Positions 9,410-18,617 of a stretch of 64,000 nt of DNA are shown one piece after another. The translations under genes were made by a program, and so were the position numbers. The notes beneath the pieces were generated by a model. That model had not been told where the DNA came from. It made no database searches and saw only the letters and a program-made list of their open reading frames with translations. The stretch spans positions 62,001 through 126,000 of the forward strand of contig CAYTVL010000012.1 in the NCBI GenBank assembly GCA_964441775.1. Reading direction: 5' to 3'. The DNA comes from SYOC01 sp964441775 (GTDB lineage Bacteria > Desulfobacterota > Binatia > Bin18). Position 1 is the first letter of the stretch, and each line of letters starts with the position of its first letter.

Positions 9410-10570
9410 TTATTGTCGTGCGGGCGAGACTGGCATGTCGACCAGTTTCGGCTCGACTGTGATGCCCGGTCGGACTTGGAGCAGGCCGTTGACAATCACT
9501 CGTTCACCCGGCTGCAGGCCCTCTTCGATCACTCGCAGGCCGTCGTGGAGCGCTCCTACTCGAATGGGGCGGGAACGCACCTCGTTCTTGTCGTTGACGA
9601 CATACAGGATCTTCTGACCTTGGTCCGTGTCAAACGCGCGCTCGGTGACCAGTAAGGCTCCATGAGATTGACCGATGAGCAGCTGTACGCGGGCGAAATA
9701 TCCGGGTTCGAGGGCTTTGTCCTCGTTGGGGAAGACCCCGCGCAACCGCAGCGTGCCGGTTTGCGGATTGACCTGATTGTCTACGAAATTGACCGTTCCT
9801 TGATGGGGATAAGCCGGTTCATTAGCCAGACCCAGCAAGACCGGCACCGCAACGCCTTCGCGGGCGGAGTGCACCTTGCCTTCGCGGATCAATTGCCGCA
9901 CGTACAGCACCGACCCTTCATCAGCGTCGAAGTACGCATACATTGGATCTATGGAGACAATCGTGGTCAGCAGCGTGCTGTCCTGGGTCACCAGATTGCC
10001 TTCGTCGATGAGGTGGCGGCCAATCCGCCCGTTGATCGGCGCCATCACCTTCGTGAACTCCAGGTCAAGGGCCGCCCGGTCCACGGCCGCCCGCGCCGAT
10101 TGAATGCCCGCGCGCGCCTCCCCCCGGTCGGCGATCGCCGTGTCGAGATCTTTCTGACTGGCCGCGCCTTTCGGGAGCAAGCGTTCATCGCGGGCCACGT
10201 CAGCTTCGGCGCGCGCTAGCCGGGCCTCCAACTGGGCGACCTGTCCCTTGGCTTGGTCCAACACCGCCTGGAAGGGCCGCGGATCAATCTGAAAGAGCAG
10301 GTCTCCTTTCTTCACCACCGACCCTTCCTGGAAATTGACCTTGACCAGATACCCGCTGACGCGAGCCCGGACTTCAACCGATTCCACGGCGGCAGTGCGC
10401 CCCGTGTACTCGTAGTAATCTCTCACCTCCCGCTCCACGGGTAGACTGACCATTACGACCGGGGGAGGAGTTGCGGCAATCGCCGGCGGCTCGTGTTTGC
10501 AACCTCCCAGCACGAGACACAGCGTGGCGACCAAGAGGGAAAGAATCAAAGAGCGACGATGAGTTTTCAT
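9410..10570 (-). CDS. RND efflux periplasmic adaptor lipoprotein (AcrA/MexE-like)
   Basis: The membrane fusion protein links pump and outer-membrane channel. A signal peptide with lipobox (VLGGC) ends near residue 24. Then come the barrel-sandwich/lipoyl halves (VRARVSGYLVKVNFQEG... and APINGRIGRHLIDEGNLV), a coiled-coil hairpin and a beta-barrel, in 386 residues. I chose ATG at 10570 (MKTHRRSL) because it starts a proper signal peptide and follows GAGGAG; the frame is open 34 codons further upstream without support. It lies 17 bases after the 470-residue gene and 11 before the pump gene. Confidence 0.94.
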   Translation of the reverse strand: MKTHRRSLILSLLVATLCLVLGGCKHEPPAIAATPPPVVMVSLPVEREVRDYYEYTGRTAAVESVEVRARVSGYLVKVNFQEGSVVKKGDLLFQIDPRPFQAVLDQAKGQVAQLEARLARAEADVARDERLLPKGAASQKDLDTAIADRGEARAGIQSARAAVDRAALDLEFTKVMAPINGRIGRHLIDEGNLVTQDSTLLTTIVSIDPMYAYFDADEGSVLYVRQLIREGKVHSAREGVAVPVLLGLANEPAYPHQGTVNFVDNQVNPQTGTLRLRGVFPNEDKALEPGYFARVQLLIGQSHGALLVTERAFDTDQGQKILYVVNDKNEVRSRPIRVGALHDGLRVIEEGLQPGERVIVNGLLQVRPGITVEPKLVDMPVSPARQ

Positions 10571-10587
10571 GTCTACAATCTCCTCAT

Positions 10588-12000
10588 TCACCGTTCTCGC
10601 GTTGGGTGGTAACCGAACAGCTTGTCTTGGGTGATGATCTGAACAACGCGGGGCGGAGCCAATGCTTCCCACGAAGGATCGCCTGTCTGGATCTTGGCCA
10701 GCACCTCGCGGGTGACAATCGGAAGATAGGATTTGTTGTAATTGTCAAGCGGCTCGATGTAATGGTTTTCCAGGAGAAACGCCTTCAAGTGCCGGAACTG
10801 CGGCTCCACGGCCACGGTCTCCACCGTCGTGACGTTTCCTGAGGTCGGGTCCAGGAAAGGGTAGACGTAGACCTTTACGGCATTCTTAAACAACCTGCCA
10901 ATGGACTCGAGTCTGCCTCCGGGCAGGTCCCGATAGTATTCCGCGTCGAAAATCTCTCTCAGTGTAGGAATCCCGACCGCGATCCCAATCGGCTTCTGTG
11001 TGTAGCTGGCGAGATAATCGACGAAGCGAAAATACCGGCCAAAATTAGAGATGAGTACGTTTTGCCCCACGGCGCGGAGCAGATCGACACGCGCTAGAAA
11101 ATCGGCGTGGTCCAGGCCACGGTCGGCCGTGAGACTACGTAAGGTCATTTCCAAGAGCACGACCGGCGGTTCTCCTTGCACCTGGGGCTCGTGCTGAAAT
11201 CGCTCCAGGGCGCAGGCGAGCAGATCAAGGGTCAGGTTGGTAGGCGGACGAAAACTGCCACGCTCGATGAGAATTGGTTTCTTGTAGAGGACCTCGGAGG
11301 GTTGCACCACCTCACCAGTGACCGTGAACATGGCGGCGTCGGTCAGCCCTTGTTCGACGAGCTGCAAGCTCAAGAGACGGTTGTCGACGCCAGCGAAGGC
11401 TGGCCCCGTGCACTGCAGCACATCGACCTCAGCGCGGTCACGCGTCAGGTCATCCAGCAGCGAACCAAGGAGCACCTCGGGCTCTTGCGAGTGGTAAAAG
11501 GCCCCATAGAGCAAGTTCACCCCCAGCACACCGAGGGCCTCCTGCTGGCGGGGATTGTCCCGGTCTAAGAGGCGGACATGAATGAGGAGATCCGAAGGGG
11601 CTTCCCGCGGGTGGGTTTGGAAACGCACGCCCAGCCAGCCATTGCCGTCCTCCTGGCGCGTGTAGCTACGCGCAGCGACGGTATTGGCAAAGGCGAAGAA
11701 CGTGCTGCGCTCGCCCCGGGTCGCGTCCAGTTGAGTCAGCAGGAGGTGGAATTCGTACTCCAGCATGGCTTGTAACCGCTGGCGGCTGACGTAGCGCGCG
11801 GTGGGACCATAGGTGGAGGTACTCATCGCCATATCGTAGGCGGAGATGGAGCGGGCCATAGTGGCCGCAGCCCCGCCCACCTGGAAGAACCAGCGCGCCA
11901 CTTCCTGACCTGCGCCAATTTCTGCGAACGTGCCGTACTGCGCCGGATTAAGATTGAGAGCTAATGCTTTATCCTGCGTACTCGGATTGGTGGAGTTCAT
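10588..12000 (-). CDS. Conserved protein of unknown function in the efflux operon
   Basis: A 470-residue protein without signal peptide or membrane segment. I recognise the N-terminal motif FAEIGAGQEVARWFFQVGG from a widespread family of about 450-480 residues. As I recall, public names for it (nicotinate-nucleotide adenylyltransferase, TonB-dependent receptor) are inconsistent; I see neither an HxGH nucleotidyltransferase motif nor a TonB plug. Other blocks are SAYDMAMSTSTYGPTARYV and ISNFGRYFRFVDYLASYTQ. The start follows AGAGGAGA with seven-base spacing. It is the first intact gene of the efflux operon, 17 bases before the adaptor, so co-transcription is likely, but no functional link can be read from the sequence. 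Confidence 0.85.
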   Translation of the reverse strand: MNSTNPSTQDKALALNLNPAQYGTFAEIGAGQEVARWFFQVGGAAATMARSISAYDMAMSTSTYGPTARYVSRQRLQAMLEYEFHLLLTQLDATRGERSTFFAFANTVAARSYTRQEDGNGWLGVRFQTHPREAPSDLLIHVRLLDRDNPRQQEALGVLGVNLLYGAFYHSQEPEVLLGSLLDDLTRDRAEVDVLQCTGPAFAGVDNRLLSLQLVEQGLTDAAMFTVTGEVVQPSEVLYKKPILIERGSFRPPTNLTLDLLACALERFQHEPQVQGEPPVVLLEMTLRSLTADRGLDHADFLARVDLLRAVGQNVLISNFGRYFRFVDYLASYTQKPIGIAVGIPTLREIFDAEYYRDLPGGRLESIGRLFKNAVKVYVYPFLDPTSGNVTTVETVAVEPQFRHLKAFLLENHYIEPLDNYNKSYLPIVTREVLAKIQTGDPSWEALAPPRVVQIITQDKLFGYHPTRER

Positions 12001-12013
12001 TCGGCGTCTCCTC

Positions 12014-12055
12014 TTAGAGTTGGGTCATGCCGCCGTCTACCACCAGTTTTACGCC
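12014..12055 (-). pseudogene. Residual C-terminal tail of a short-chain dehydrogenase
   Basis: The reading frame ends in GVKLVVDGGMTQL then a stop, which is the standard C-terminal signature of SDR oxidoreductases. Nothing upstream in this frame has the Rossmann GxxxGxG or YxxxK motifs, so only the tail survives. The stop lies 13 bases before the start of the 470-residue gene, next to its ribosome site. This suggests an SDR gene once preceded it in the same operon. Confidence 0.5.
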
Positions 12056-12219
12056 GTGCCGCTTGAGTCTCTCTACAAATGAACTTGCCCAAGATTTTCT
12101 CCTTAGTTGAACTGTCACTACTCGTTTCCGTGGAGTGCAACGCCGCGAACTCTTGGCGTCGTGCTCTTCATAACTTGAAGCGCACCGTGATTCGAGCACC
12201 AGTAAAGTACGAGAGCTCC

Positions 12220-12690
12220 TTATGAAGTCCGGCGCGGAACAATGAGCTTTGCGGTCAGCACCTGCACGATCTCGCCGAGCTGATTGACGGTTTCGCTGCG
12301 GATGATGGCCATGCCGCGATCCGGATGAGAGCGTGACGGTCGCAGTTCAAGAATTTCGCTCTCGACATGAAGGGTTGCACCGGGCCGCGTCGGCGTCGGC
12401 CAGGTAAGTTCTCCACCGGCCCCAACAATCCCGCCCCTAATCGGCAAGCTTTCCACCACGAGTCGCATAGAGATGGCCGCTGTATGCCAACCACTCGCCG
12501 CCAATCCTTCGAAGAATGTCTCTCTCGCAGACTCGGCATCGAGATGAAACGATTGGGGGTCGAACTGTTGCGCAAACGCCTTGATCTGCGCTTCGTCGAT
12601 CAGGTGCGCGCCGCTGGTAAACCGTTGTCCGACGTGTAGGTCGTCAAGGTAGAGAAGTTTTTTTCTATCGACTTGATCTAAGTTCGCCAT
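12220..12690 (-). CDS. MaoC-like hot-dog domain dehydratase
   Basis: The 156-residue sequence fits the MaoC dehydratase family: a DLHVGQRFTSGAHLIDEAQIKAFAQQFDPQSFHLD opening (hydration-site D and H), then a hot-dog core and WPTPTRPGATLHVESEILE. Family members hydrate or dehydrate acyl-CoA thioesters such as enoyl-CoA. The start has AGGAGT ten bases upstream. It stands between the efflux operon and the pirin gene with gaps over 200 bases on both sides, so the substrate cannot be inferred from context. Confidence 0.85.
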   Translation of the reverse strand: MANLDQVDRKKLLYLDDLHVGQRFTSGAHLIDEAQIKAFAQQFDPQSFHLDAESARETFFEGLAASGWHTAAISMRLVVESLPIRGGIVGAGGELTWPTPTRPGATLHVESEILELRPSRSHPDRGMAIIRSETVNQLGEIVQVLTAKLIVPRRTS

Positions 12691-12900
12691 ACTGAGTCAC
12701 TCCTGTCAGGATCATCCTTCCCCTGCGTCAGCCCTGCTGCTCGTAGTGCGCCTCCATGCCTACGACGAACGTGCAGCGCATCGCCGTTGCTGCTAGGTTC
12801 TCTACCTTGTGATCGAGCTAGGTTTCCTACGGACAATTGCAGGCCGTATGCACGATGTAGTTGGTTGTCCAGCAAACTCCTTCATGCAGGTCTCCTTTCT

Positions 12901-13599
12901 TTATGGCAGGTCGAACAAGAGCACTTCCGCCGGGTCTTTTGCGGTCACGGTCAACCGCGTTTCCTCACTCGCCGCCGCTCCATCTCCCGCAGAGAGCGCA
13001 GTGTCATTGAGCGTAATGACGCCACGCGCCACTTGTACCCAAGCAAAACGGCCAGGGGGAAGCCGATAGGTGATCGTCTCGCCAGGAGCCAGCACCGCCA
13101 CGTACAAGTCGACCGCTTGATGAAGCATGACCGATCCCTCGCGTCCGTCGTGGGAGGCGACAAGGCGCAATTTTCCTTGCTTCTCCGCAGCCGGGAACGT
13201 CCGTTGCTCGTAGCTTGGCGGCAGCCCGTTCCGCTCCGGCAGAATCCAGATTTGCAAGAAGTGGACAAGTTCTCTATGTGAATGGTTGAACTCACTATGA
13301 GTTATTCCCGCACCGGCGCTCATGCGCTGAACCTCGCCTGGAGTGATGATTGAGCCCGTGCCGAGGCTGTCCTTGTGTTCCAAAGCGCCCTCCAACACGT
13401 ACGAGATGATCTCCATATCGCGATGGGAATGGGCGCCAAACCCTTTGCCGGGCTGTACGCGATCTTCGTTGATCACGCGTAATGTGCGGAAGCCCAGGTG
13501 CCGGGGGTCGTAATAGTCCGCGAAGGAGAAGGTGTGATAACTCTCTAACCACCCGTGCTGGGCGTGCCCGCGCTCGTCGGCATATCGTGGGGTAATCAT
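12901..13599 (-). CDS. Pirin family bicupin (YhhW-like)
   Basis: A 232-residue bicupin. The N-terminal cupin keeps the metal ligands H57, H59, H101 and E103 in GFGAHSHRDMEI and GITHSEFNHS. The second half is a cupin without an obvious metal site. Bacterial pirins such as YhhW show quercetin 2,3-dioxygenase activity in vitro, but the physiological role is usually unknown. A GGGAGAAG ribosome site precedes the start. The gene follows the potassium channel gene by 48 bases on the same strand. Confidence 0.93.
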   Translation of the reverse strand: MITPRYADERGHAQHGWLESYHTFSFADYYDPRHLGFRTLRVINEDRVQPGKGFGAHSHRDMEIISYVLEGALEHKDSLGTGSIITPGEVQRMSAGAGITHSEFNHSHRELVHFLQIWILPERNGLPPSYEQRTFPAAEKQGKLRLVASHDGREGSVMLHQAVDLYVAVLAPGETITYRLPPGRFAWVQVARGVITLNDTALSAGDGAAASEETRLTVTAKDPAEVLLFDLP

Positions 13600-13647
13600 A
13601 TTTTGCTTCTCCCTTTCATTCTTCCTCCTTAGGGCCCCATCGATTCA

Positions 13648-14385
13648 TCAAAGAGGGCGTCGCCCTTCCAACTCTAAGGACACGAGCCGGGCCAACAAGA
13701 TGGCCGGGAACAACTGACCTATGAGTGCTTCCAAAGTGGTAAGGCTGTAGGCGACCGGGTGTAACGGCACGATGTCCCCATACCCGACGCTGGTGAGCGT
13801 CATGAAACTGAAGTAAAGCATGCGTCCCTGATAGAAGACCGCATGGGCGCTCAGACCGGGTGCTACGTTGGTGAAGGCCTCCGGCGCCAGCGCGTTCAGC
13901 AGCCCGTAGAGGTGTGCAAACAGGAGCCCAAGGATGAGGTAAAGCGCGACGGCGCCTTGAATGCGGCGCCACGTTACGCGACCAGGCCCCAACGCCGCGC
14001 GGCCGATGACCCCGCCCAGCGCCGCCAAGGCCACGGTCGCCGAGCCTCGCGCCAAGACGGCGCTCAAGACCGTTGGGCGACCGATGATCGCCGTAGCCAG
14101 GCCCACCGCCGTAGCAACCAAGATCACGGCCACTGTGGCGCGACGGCCGGAGACCACTAGCACCGAGACGACGCCCAGCAGCGCCCAAACCACGCCGGCG
14201 GCGAGTGGCCCGATCACGCCTAGCCCGACGAGCGGGGTCACCACGAAGGTTAACAGCAACAGGCAGGCGAGCAACGCTGCGAGGCTCAGTTCACGCACTC
14301 GCTCCTGCCAGGGCGCCGGGTTGTCGCAGGCGGGTGACATGCCTCTAGTATCCGGCGCAAGCATGGTGGAAGTTCGTTGACTCAT
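13648..14385 (-). CDS. Ion-channel protein with K+ selectivity filter
   Basis: A 245-residue integral membrane protein. The first ~140 residues give several hydrophobic helices. The C-terminal part has a two-helix pore unit with re-entrant loop and selectivity filter TLTSVGYGDIVPLHP. This is the canonical TxGYGD of potassium channels, so it should form a tetrameric K+ pore. There is no RCK/TrkA-N domain or voltage-sensor Arg ladder, so gating is not predictable. It starts 35 bases after the stop of the alcohol dehydrogenase gene and may be co-transcribed. Confidence 0.88.
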   Translation of the reverse strand: MSQRTSTMLAPDTRGMSPACDNPAPWQERVRELSLAALLACLLLLTFVVTPLVGLGVIGPLAAGVVWALLGVVSVLVVSGRRATVAVILVATAVGLATAIIGRPTVLSAVLARGSATVALAALGGVIGRAALGPGRVTWRRIQGAVALYLILGLLFAHLYGLLNALAPEAFTNVAPGLSAHAVFYQGRMLYFSFMTLTSVGYGDIVPLHPVAYSLTTLEALIGQLFPAILLARLVSLELEGRRPL

Positions 14386-14420
14386 CGTGCTGTGTTCGCC
14401 TACTGAATAGTTGTGGGATA

Positions 14421-15440
14421 TTACCGGCCCATAGTCAAAACCACCCGAAAGCGCGCCCTGCCGCTGATCATCTGTTCATAGGCCTCAGCAGCCTTCTCCA
14501 ACGGGTAACGCTCAATCATGGGACGCACTCCGGTCAATACGCTAAACCGCAGCGTATCCTCGGAATCTTTGGCGGTGCCAGAAGGCCACCCTTGGATGCT
14601 CCGGCGCGCGAGAACGATATCCATTAAGCTGATATTGAGAGGCTCCGGGCTGACGCCCACGATCACCAACTTGCCGCCGGGCGCGAGTCCACCTACCAAA
14701 GCAGCCATCGCTTTTGAATCTGGCGCCGTGGCTAGAATAACGCGCGCGCCGCCGAGCTTTTGTAACTGCTCCGCTGCGGGGCTGGTGCTTGTGTCCACGT
14801 ATGCGTGAGCGCCCAGTTTACGGGCCAATGGTTCTTTATCTCCGCCACGCCCGATCCCCACGGTGTGAAAACCCATCTGCCGAGCGTATTGAATTCCCAG
14901 GTGCCCCAGACCGCCAATGCCTTGTATCGCAACCAAATCACCAGCCCTCGCACTGGCATTGCGGAGCGCGTTGTACACCGTAATGCCTGCGCAAAGGAGC
15001 GGAGCGGCTTCGTCCGCAGGCAGGTCGTTAGGAAGCGCCGCCACGGCTTCAGCAGGAACCACTATGTACTCGGCATAGCCGCCGTCAAAGCTGAGCCCAG
15101 TGATTTTCTCAAACTGGCAGAGGATGAAGTCGCCACGCCGGCAGGGATCACACACGAAGCAGTGGCCGCCATGCCAGCCCACACCCACACGCTGACCCGG
15201 CTTCCAGTTGGATACACCCTCGCCCACCGCATCCACGCGTCCGGCGATTTCATGACCCGGAACGCGCGGATAGTGCAGGCCGGGGAAGAGGCCGTCTTTC
15301 ACCACCGCATCGCTGTGGCAGATGCCGCAGGCTTCGACTTTAATGCGCACCTGTCCGCGAGCGGGCTCTGGGATTTCCCGTTCAACAACCTCAAAGGGGC
15401 CAGTGGGGCGAGGTATTTGCACGACACGCATCTTTGCCAT
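14421..15440 (-). CDS. Zinc-dependent alcohol dehydrogenase (AdhA-like)
   Basis: A 339-residue medium-chain dehydrogenase that oxidises or reduces alcohols and aldehydes with NAD(P). The GroES-like half has catalytic zinc ligands C41 (CGICHSD) and H63 (GHE), and four structural-zinc cysteines at C94, C97, C100 and C108. The Rossmann half has GIGGLGHLGIQYARQMG. GGGGAGGAACT precedes the ATG. It is 75 bases downstream of zwf on the same strand and may be the tail of the pentose phosphate operon. Confidence 0.94.
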   Translation of the reverse strand: MAKMRVVQIPRPTGPFEVVEREIPEPARGQVRIKVEACGICHSDAVVKDGLFPGLHYPRVPGHEIAGRVDAVGEGVSNWKPGQRVGVGWHGGHCFVCDPCRRGDFILCQFEKITGLSFDGGYAEYIVVPAEAVAALPNDLPADEAAPLLCAGITVYNALRNASARAGDLVAIQGIGGLGHLGIQYARQMGFHTVGIGRGGDKEPLARKLGAHAYVDTSTSPAAEQLQKLGGARVILATAPDSKAMAALVGGLAPGGKLVIVGVSPEPLNISLMDIVLARRSIQGWPSGTAKDSEDTLRFSVLTGVRPMIERYPLEKAAEAYEQMISGRARFRVVLTMGR

Positions 15441-15515
15441 AGTTCCTCCCCGAATTCGGTTCGTGATTGTTTACGAATTGAAGAACGCAAGCAGATCTAT
15501 ATTGACCTCGACTTG

Positions 15516-17093
15516 CTAATGATGATTTTGGGTGAAACGGTCAACAACATTGACATCCGAGCCCAGTGCTCGCCATCGTCGCCCTTCTTGTTGGAGTAGC
15601 TCGTCAGCCTCTTTGGGGCCCCAGGCCCCGGCGGCGTAATTTGGAAAGGTCCGAGGCGGGAGCGCTTTCCACACATCGAGCACCGGCTCCACAATGCTCC
15701 ATCCCGCCTCCACCATGTCCGCGCGTTGGAACAACGTCTGATCGCCCGCCATGCAGTCATACAACAGTCGTTCGTAGCCAGTGCTCGACGTGCATCCAAA
15801 ATAATCCTCGTACCGAAAATCCATTTCGACGCCGCCCAAGCGCATCACTGGGCCGGGAATTTTGGCGCTAAATTGCAACGCGATGCCTTCATCTGGTTGA
15901 ATGCGAATGATCAGCCAATTGGACGAGAGCGATTCGACGGGCGTATCGCGAAACAATAAGAGCGGGGCGCGTTTGAACCGCAGCGCAATCTCGGTGGCGC
16001 GCGTGGGCAGACACTTGCCGGTCCGCACATAGAAGGGCACATCCGCCCAGCGCCAATTGTCAATCAGCAGTTTCATGGCGACGAAGGTTTCGGTGGTGGA
16101 CGTTGGGGCCACATTCGGCTCGGCGCGATAGGGAGAGACATGTTTGCCGTTGACCGCCCCTTCATCGTATTGCCCGCGGACTGCACGGTTCAGCACCGCT
16201 TCTGGACTGAATGGTGAAATCGCATGCAGCACTTTCGCTTGCTCATCCCGCACCGCATCCGCCGCAAACGAGACTGGCGGCTCCATAGCCGTTAAGGAAA
16301 TGAGTTGCATCAGATGGTTTGGGATCATATCGCGCAAAGCGCCTGCATGGTCGTAATACCCACCGCGATCTTCCACGCCGACGCGCTCAGCGACTGTGAT
16401 CTGGACGTGGTCGATGTAACGACGGTTCCAGATCGGCTCCAAGATGCCATTGGCGAAGCGAAACACGAGAAGATTCTGGACCGTTTCCTTCCCCAGATAA
16501 TGATCGATGCGGTAGATCTGATTCTCGCGCAGGACCGTGCGTAACTCGGAGTTCAGCAACCGTGCAGACGTCAGATCTTGACCGAACGGCTTTTCAATAA
16601 TCACCCGTCGCCAATGGCCATTGTTCTCTTCTGTGAGGCCCACTGCTCCAAGCTGCTGCACGATAGTCGAAAAAAATTCCGGCGCCGTCGCCAGGTAGAA
16701 AAAATAATTTCCTCCCACGCCGTGTTTCTGCTCAAGGTCGGCCAGCAATTTTTGCAATTGTTGATACGTACTTGTCTCTTGTAAGTCACCGGAGAGATAG
16801 TACAGTCGTTCAGCGAGCCAACGCCGCTGCTCTAGATCACCAGAAGGGGAGATAGACTGGTCTAGGTCCTGGGTCACTTTCTCACGAAAGGCGTCGTGTG
16901 TGAGACTGCGGCGTCCGATCCCCACGACGGCGAACTCCTGGGCCAGGAAATGATCTTTCGCCAAGTTATACAGGGCTGGGATGAGCTTCCGCTTCGTAAG
17001 GTCCCCCGAACCGCCGAAAATCACCATGATACAGGAGTCGCTCGGTCGTACTCGTGGGGCTTCCGTCGGATTGACTGTCGCTGTTGTACTCAT
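15516..17093 (-). CDS. zwf: Glucose-6-phosphate 1-dehydrogenase
   Basis: This enzyme oxidises glucose 6-phosphate to 6-phosphogluconolactone and forms NADPH, the first oxidative step of the pentose phosphate pathway. The NADP-binding GGSGDLTKRK is at residues 27-36. The active-site RIDHYLGKE near residue 200 carries the substrate-binding His and Lys. Length (525) is slightly above the usual 490-510, through a 20-residue N-terminal extension. The start lies three bases after the stop of the HAD gene, with AAGGAGAG overlapping that gene's end, so translation is probably coupled. Confidence 0.97.
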   Translation of the reverse strand: MSTTATVNPTEAPRVRPSDSCIMVIFGGSGDLTKRKLIPALYNLAKDHFLAQEFAVVGIGRRSLTHDAFREKVTQDLDQSISPSGDLEQRRWLAERLYYLSGDLQETSTYQQLQKLLADLEQKHGVGGNYFFYLATAPEFFSTIVQQLGAVGLTEENNGHWRRVIIEKPFGQDLTSARLLNSELRTVLRENQIYRIDHYLGKETVQNLLVFRFANGILEPIWNRRYIDHVQITVAERVGVEDRGGYYDHAGALRDMIPNHLMQLISLTAMEPPVSFAADAVRDEQAKVLHAISPFSPEAVLNRAVRGQYDEGAVNGKHVSPYRAEPNVAPTSTTETFVAMKLLIDNWRWADVPFYVRTGKCLPTRATEIALRFKRAPLLLFRDTPVESLSSNWLIIRIQPDEGIALQFSAKIPGPVMRLGGVEMDFRYEDYFGCTSSTGYERLLYDCMAGDQTLFQRADMVEAGWSIVEPVLDVWKALPPRTFPNYAAGAWGPKEADELLQQEGRRWRALGSDVNVVDRFTQNHH

Positions 17094-17096
17094 TAC

Positions 17097-17789
17097 CTAC
17101 TCTCCTTCGGATGTCGTTGTGTGCTTTCCATCGCACAGCGTCGAAAAATCATGGCTGAGTAAATCGCCGATGCGCTCGACGCTGACATCTGCGGGTGGAA
17201 GACTGGCCAGAATGTGTGGATCGAGTGCATAGTGTCCCTGGCGGGGGAAGATGGTCGTCACCCGAGGGCCCCAAATCTGCTTTACCGCAGTCAATATGCG
17301 CAGCTTATCGTCCACTAACACATAATGTTCCGCTGGATACCGTCGCTCGACATCTTCTAATTCTTGTTCTTTGTGAATGTAAATCAGGACATTCTTTTCA
17401 ACCGCGTCAAAGAGCCCGGACTGCTCCACCTTACGCGGCTGAAAGACGACATCCCCGTCCGACAGAATCACCGCCGGTCCCCAGCGCTTGACGTAGTCTA
17501 TAACGTCAAGTGAATTGGGGAAGAGTCGATTGGCGAACGGATAATTCACTAGGAAGCTGGAGACCGTCAACACATGCGGATCGCGCGGATATTCGATGCG
17601 ATAGCGCTGCAAGGCGCCAAGATAATCGGCATACCCCAGCTCCTCTCGTATCTGTTCAAAAATCGCCCAGTACCGTTGCGCTCGCTCGGGACCGATCTCA
17701 CTATGGAGGTGGCGTTGGAGATCGACGGCAACGCGATCGTTGTCAAGCAGCGTGTTGTCAACATCAAGTAAAAACACTACGTCGTGCAT
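17097..17789 (-). CDS. HAD-family hydrolase in the pentose phosphate operon
   Basis: A 230-residue haloacid dehalogenase-type phosphatase. Motif I is LLDVDNTLLDND with nucleophile D9 and acid D11. The motif II serine lies in VILSDGDVVF, and motif IV acids lie in YVLVDDKLRIL. I chose ATG at 17789 because it begins at the motif I strand and has GGAG six bases upstream; a longer frame to 17870 would overlap pgl. It sits between pgl and zwf, so a sugar-phosphate or repair phosphatase role is plausible but not shown. The substrate is unknown. Confidence 0.85.
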   Translation of the reverse strand: MHDVVFLLDVDNTLLDNDRVAVDLQRHLHSEIGPERAQRYWAIFEQIREELGYADYLGALQRYRIEYPRDPHVLTVSSFLVNYPFANRLFPNSLDVIDYVKRWGPAVILSDGDVVFQPRKVEQSGLFDAVEKNVLIYIHKEQELEDVERRYPAEHYVLVDDKLRILTAVKQIWGPRVTTIFPRQGHYALDPHILASLPPADVSVERIGDLLSHDFSTLCDGKHTTTSEGE

Positions 17790-17817
17790 AGCCGGCTCCG
17801 TCCCTTTCTGCGCTTGC

Positions 17818-18585
17818 TCACTGCGGTTGTTCTCTGCGAGTCCTTTGCAACAAACCACCGGCAGCTTCATCCACGAGCCACAGCAACTGGCCGTGGCGAG
17901 GTTGGATGAGCTGGGCGGGGAGTTGTTCGGGTTCGTAGCGTCCTTCCAACACCGCTTTTAAGGGCAGGGCTTTCTCTTCGCCGCTGACGAGAAAGATGAT
18001 GCGAGCGGCGTTGCTGAGCGCGGGAGCTGTCATGGTGATCCGCTCAGTATCAAACTTCCCCACCCAACTGGCGACGACGAGCCGTTGTTGCTCGTGCAGC
18101 GCTTGTGTACCAGGGAACAGCGACGCCGTGTGAGCCTCCGGCCCCAATCCCAACAACACAAGATCGAAACGAGGATATTGGTCTGGAGCAAGCTGAAAAA
18201 AAGCCTGCAGGGTGTGCTCGTATTCTTGTGCGGCTTGCTCAGCGTTCGCATACTCGCTTTTGATGCGGTGGATATTCGCTGTTGGAAGAGGAACTTTGGA
18301 TAACATGGCTTCGTACGCCATGCGATAGTTACTCTCCGGATGCTCGGGGGGGACATGGCGTTCATCACCCCAGAAGACCGATATTTTCTCCCACGGCATT
18401 CGTGCTCGCCAGGACGCGTCGTCCGCAAGTAATGCGTACAGGCTTTTTGGAGTCGAACCACCGGAGAGGACCACTGTGCAAGATCCCTTCTCTCGCACGG
18501 CAGCCTCTACACTCGCTGCCACGGCCTCGGCGGCAGCAAGGCAAAGTGCATTCGCATTCGGCGCGATTTGAATGTTGGCGGTCAT
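17818..18585 (-). CDS. pgl: 6-phosphogluconolactonase
   Basis: It hydrolyses 6-phosphogluconolactone to 6-phosphogluconate, between Zwf and Gnd. The 255 residues contain the family motifs VVLSGGSTPKSLY (near 40-51), VFWGDERHVPPEHPESNY and LGLGPEAHTASLFPG. Length is typical of the DevB/SOL type. A GGGGGGAG ribosome site precedes the ATG. Gaps of about 30 bases to gnd and to the HAD gene support one operon. Confidence 0.95.
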   Translation of the reverse strand: MTANIQIAPNANALCLAAAEAVAASVEAAVREKGSCTVVLSGGSTPKSLYALLADDASWRARMPWEKISVFWGDERHVPPEHPESNYRMAYEAMLSKVPLPTANIHRIKSEYANAEQAAQEYEHTLQAFFQLAPDQYPRFDLVLLGLGPEAHTASLFPGTQALHEQQRLVVASWVGKFDTERITMTAPALSNAARIIFLVSGEEKALPLKAVLEGRYEPEQLPAQLIQPRHGQLLWLVDEAAGGLLQRTRREQPQ

Positions 18586-18617
18586 AAGACTCCCCCCTCG
18601 TTTTGTCAGGTGTCGTG

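Noticed and set aside
13616..14188. A minus-strand frame overlapping the potassium channel gene
   Set aside because: It is Arg/Gly-rich shadow sequence; the neighbouring frame has the GYGD filter.
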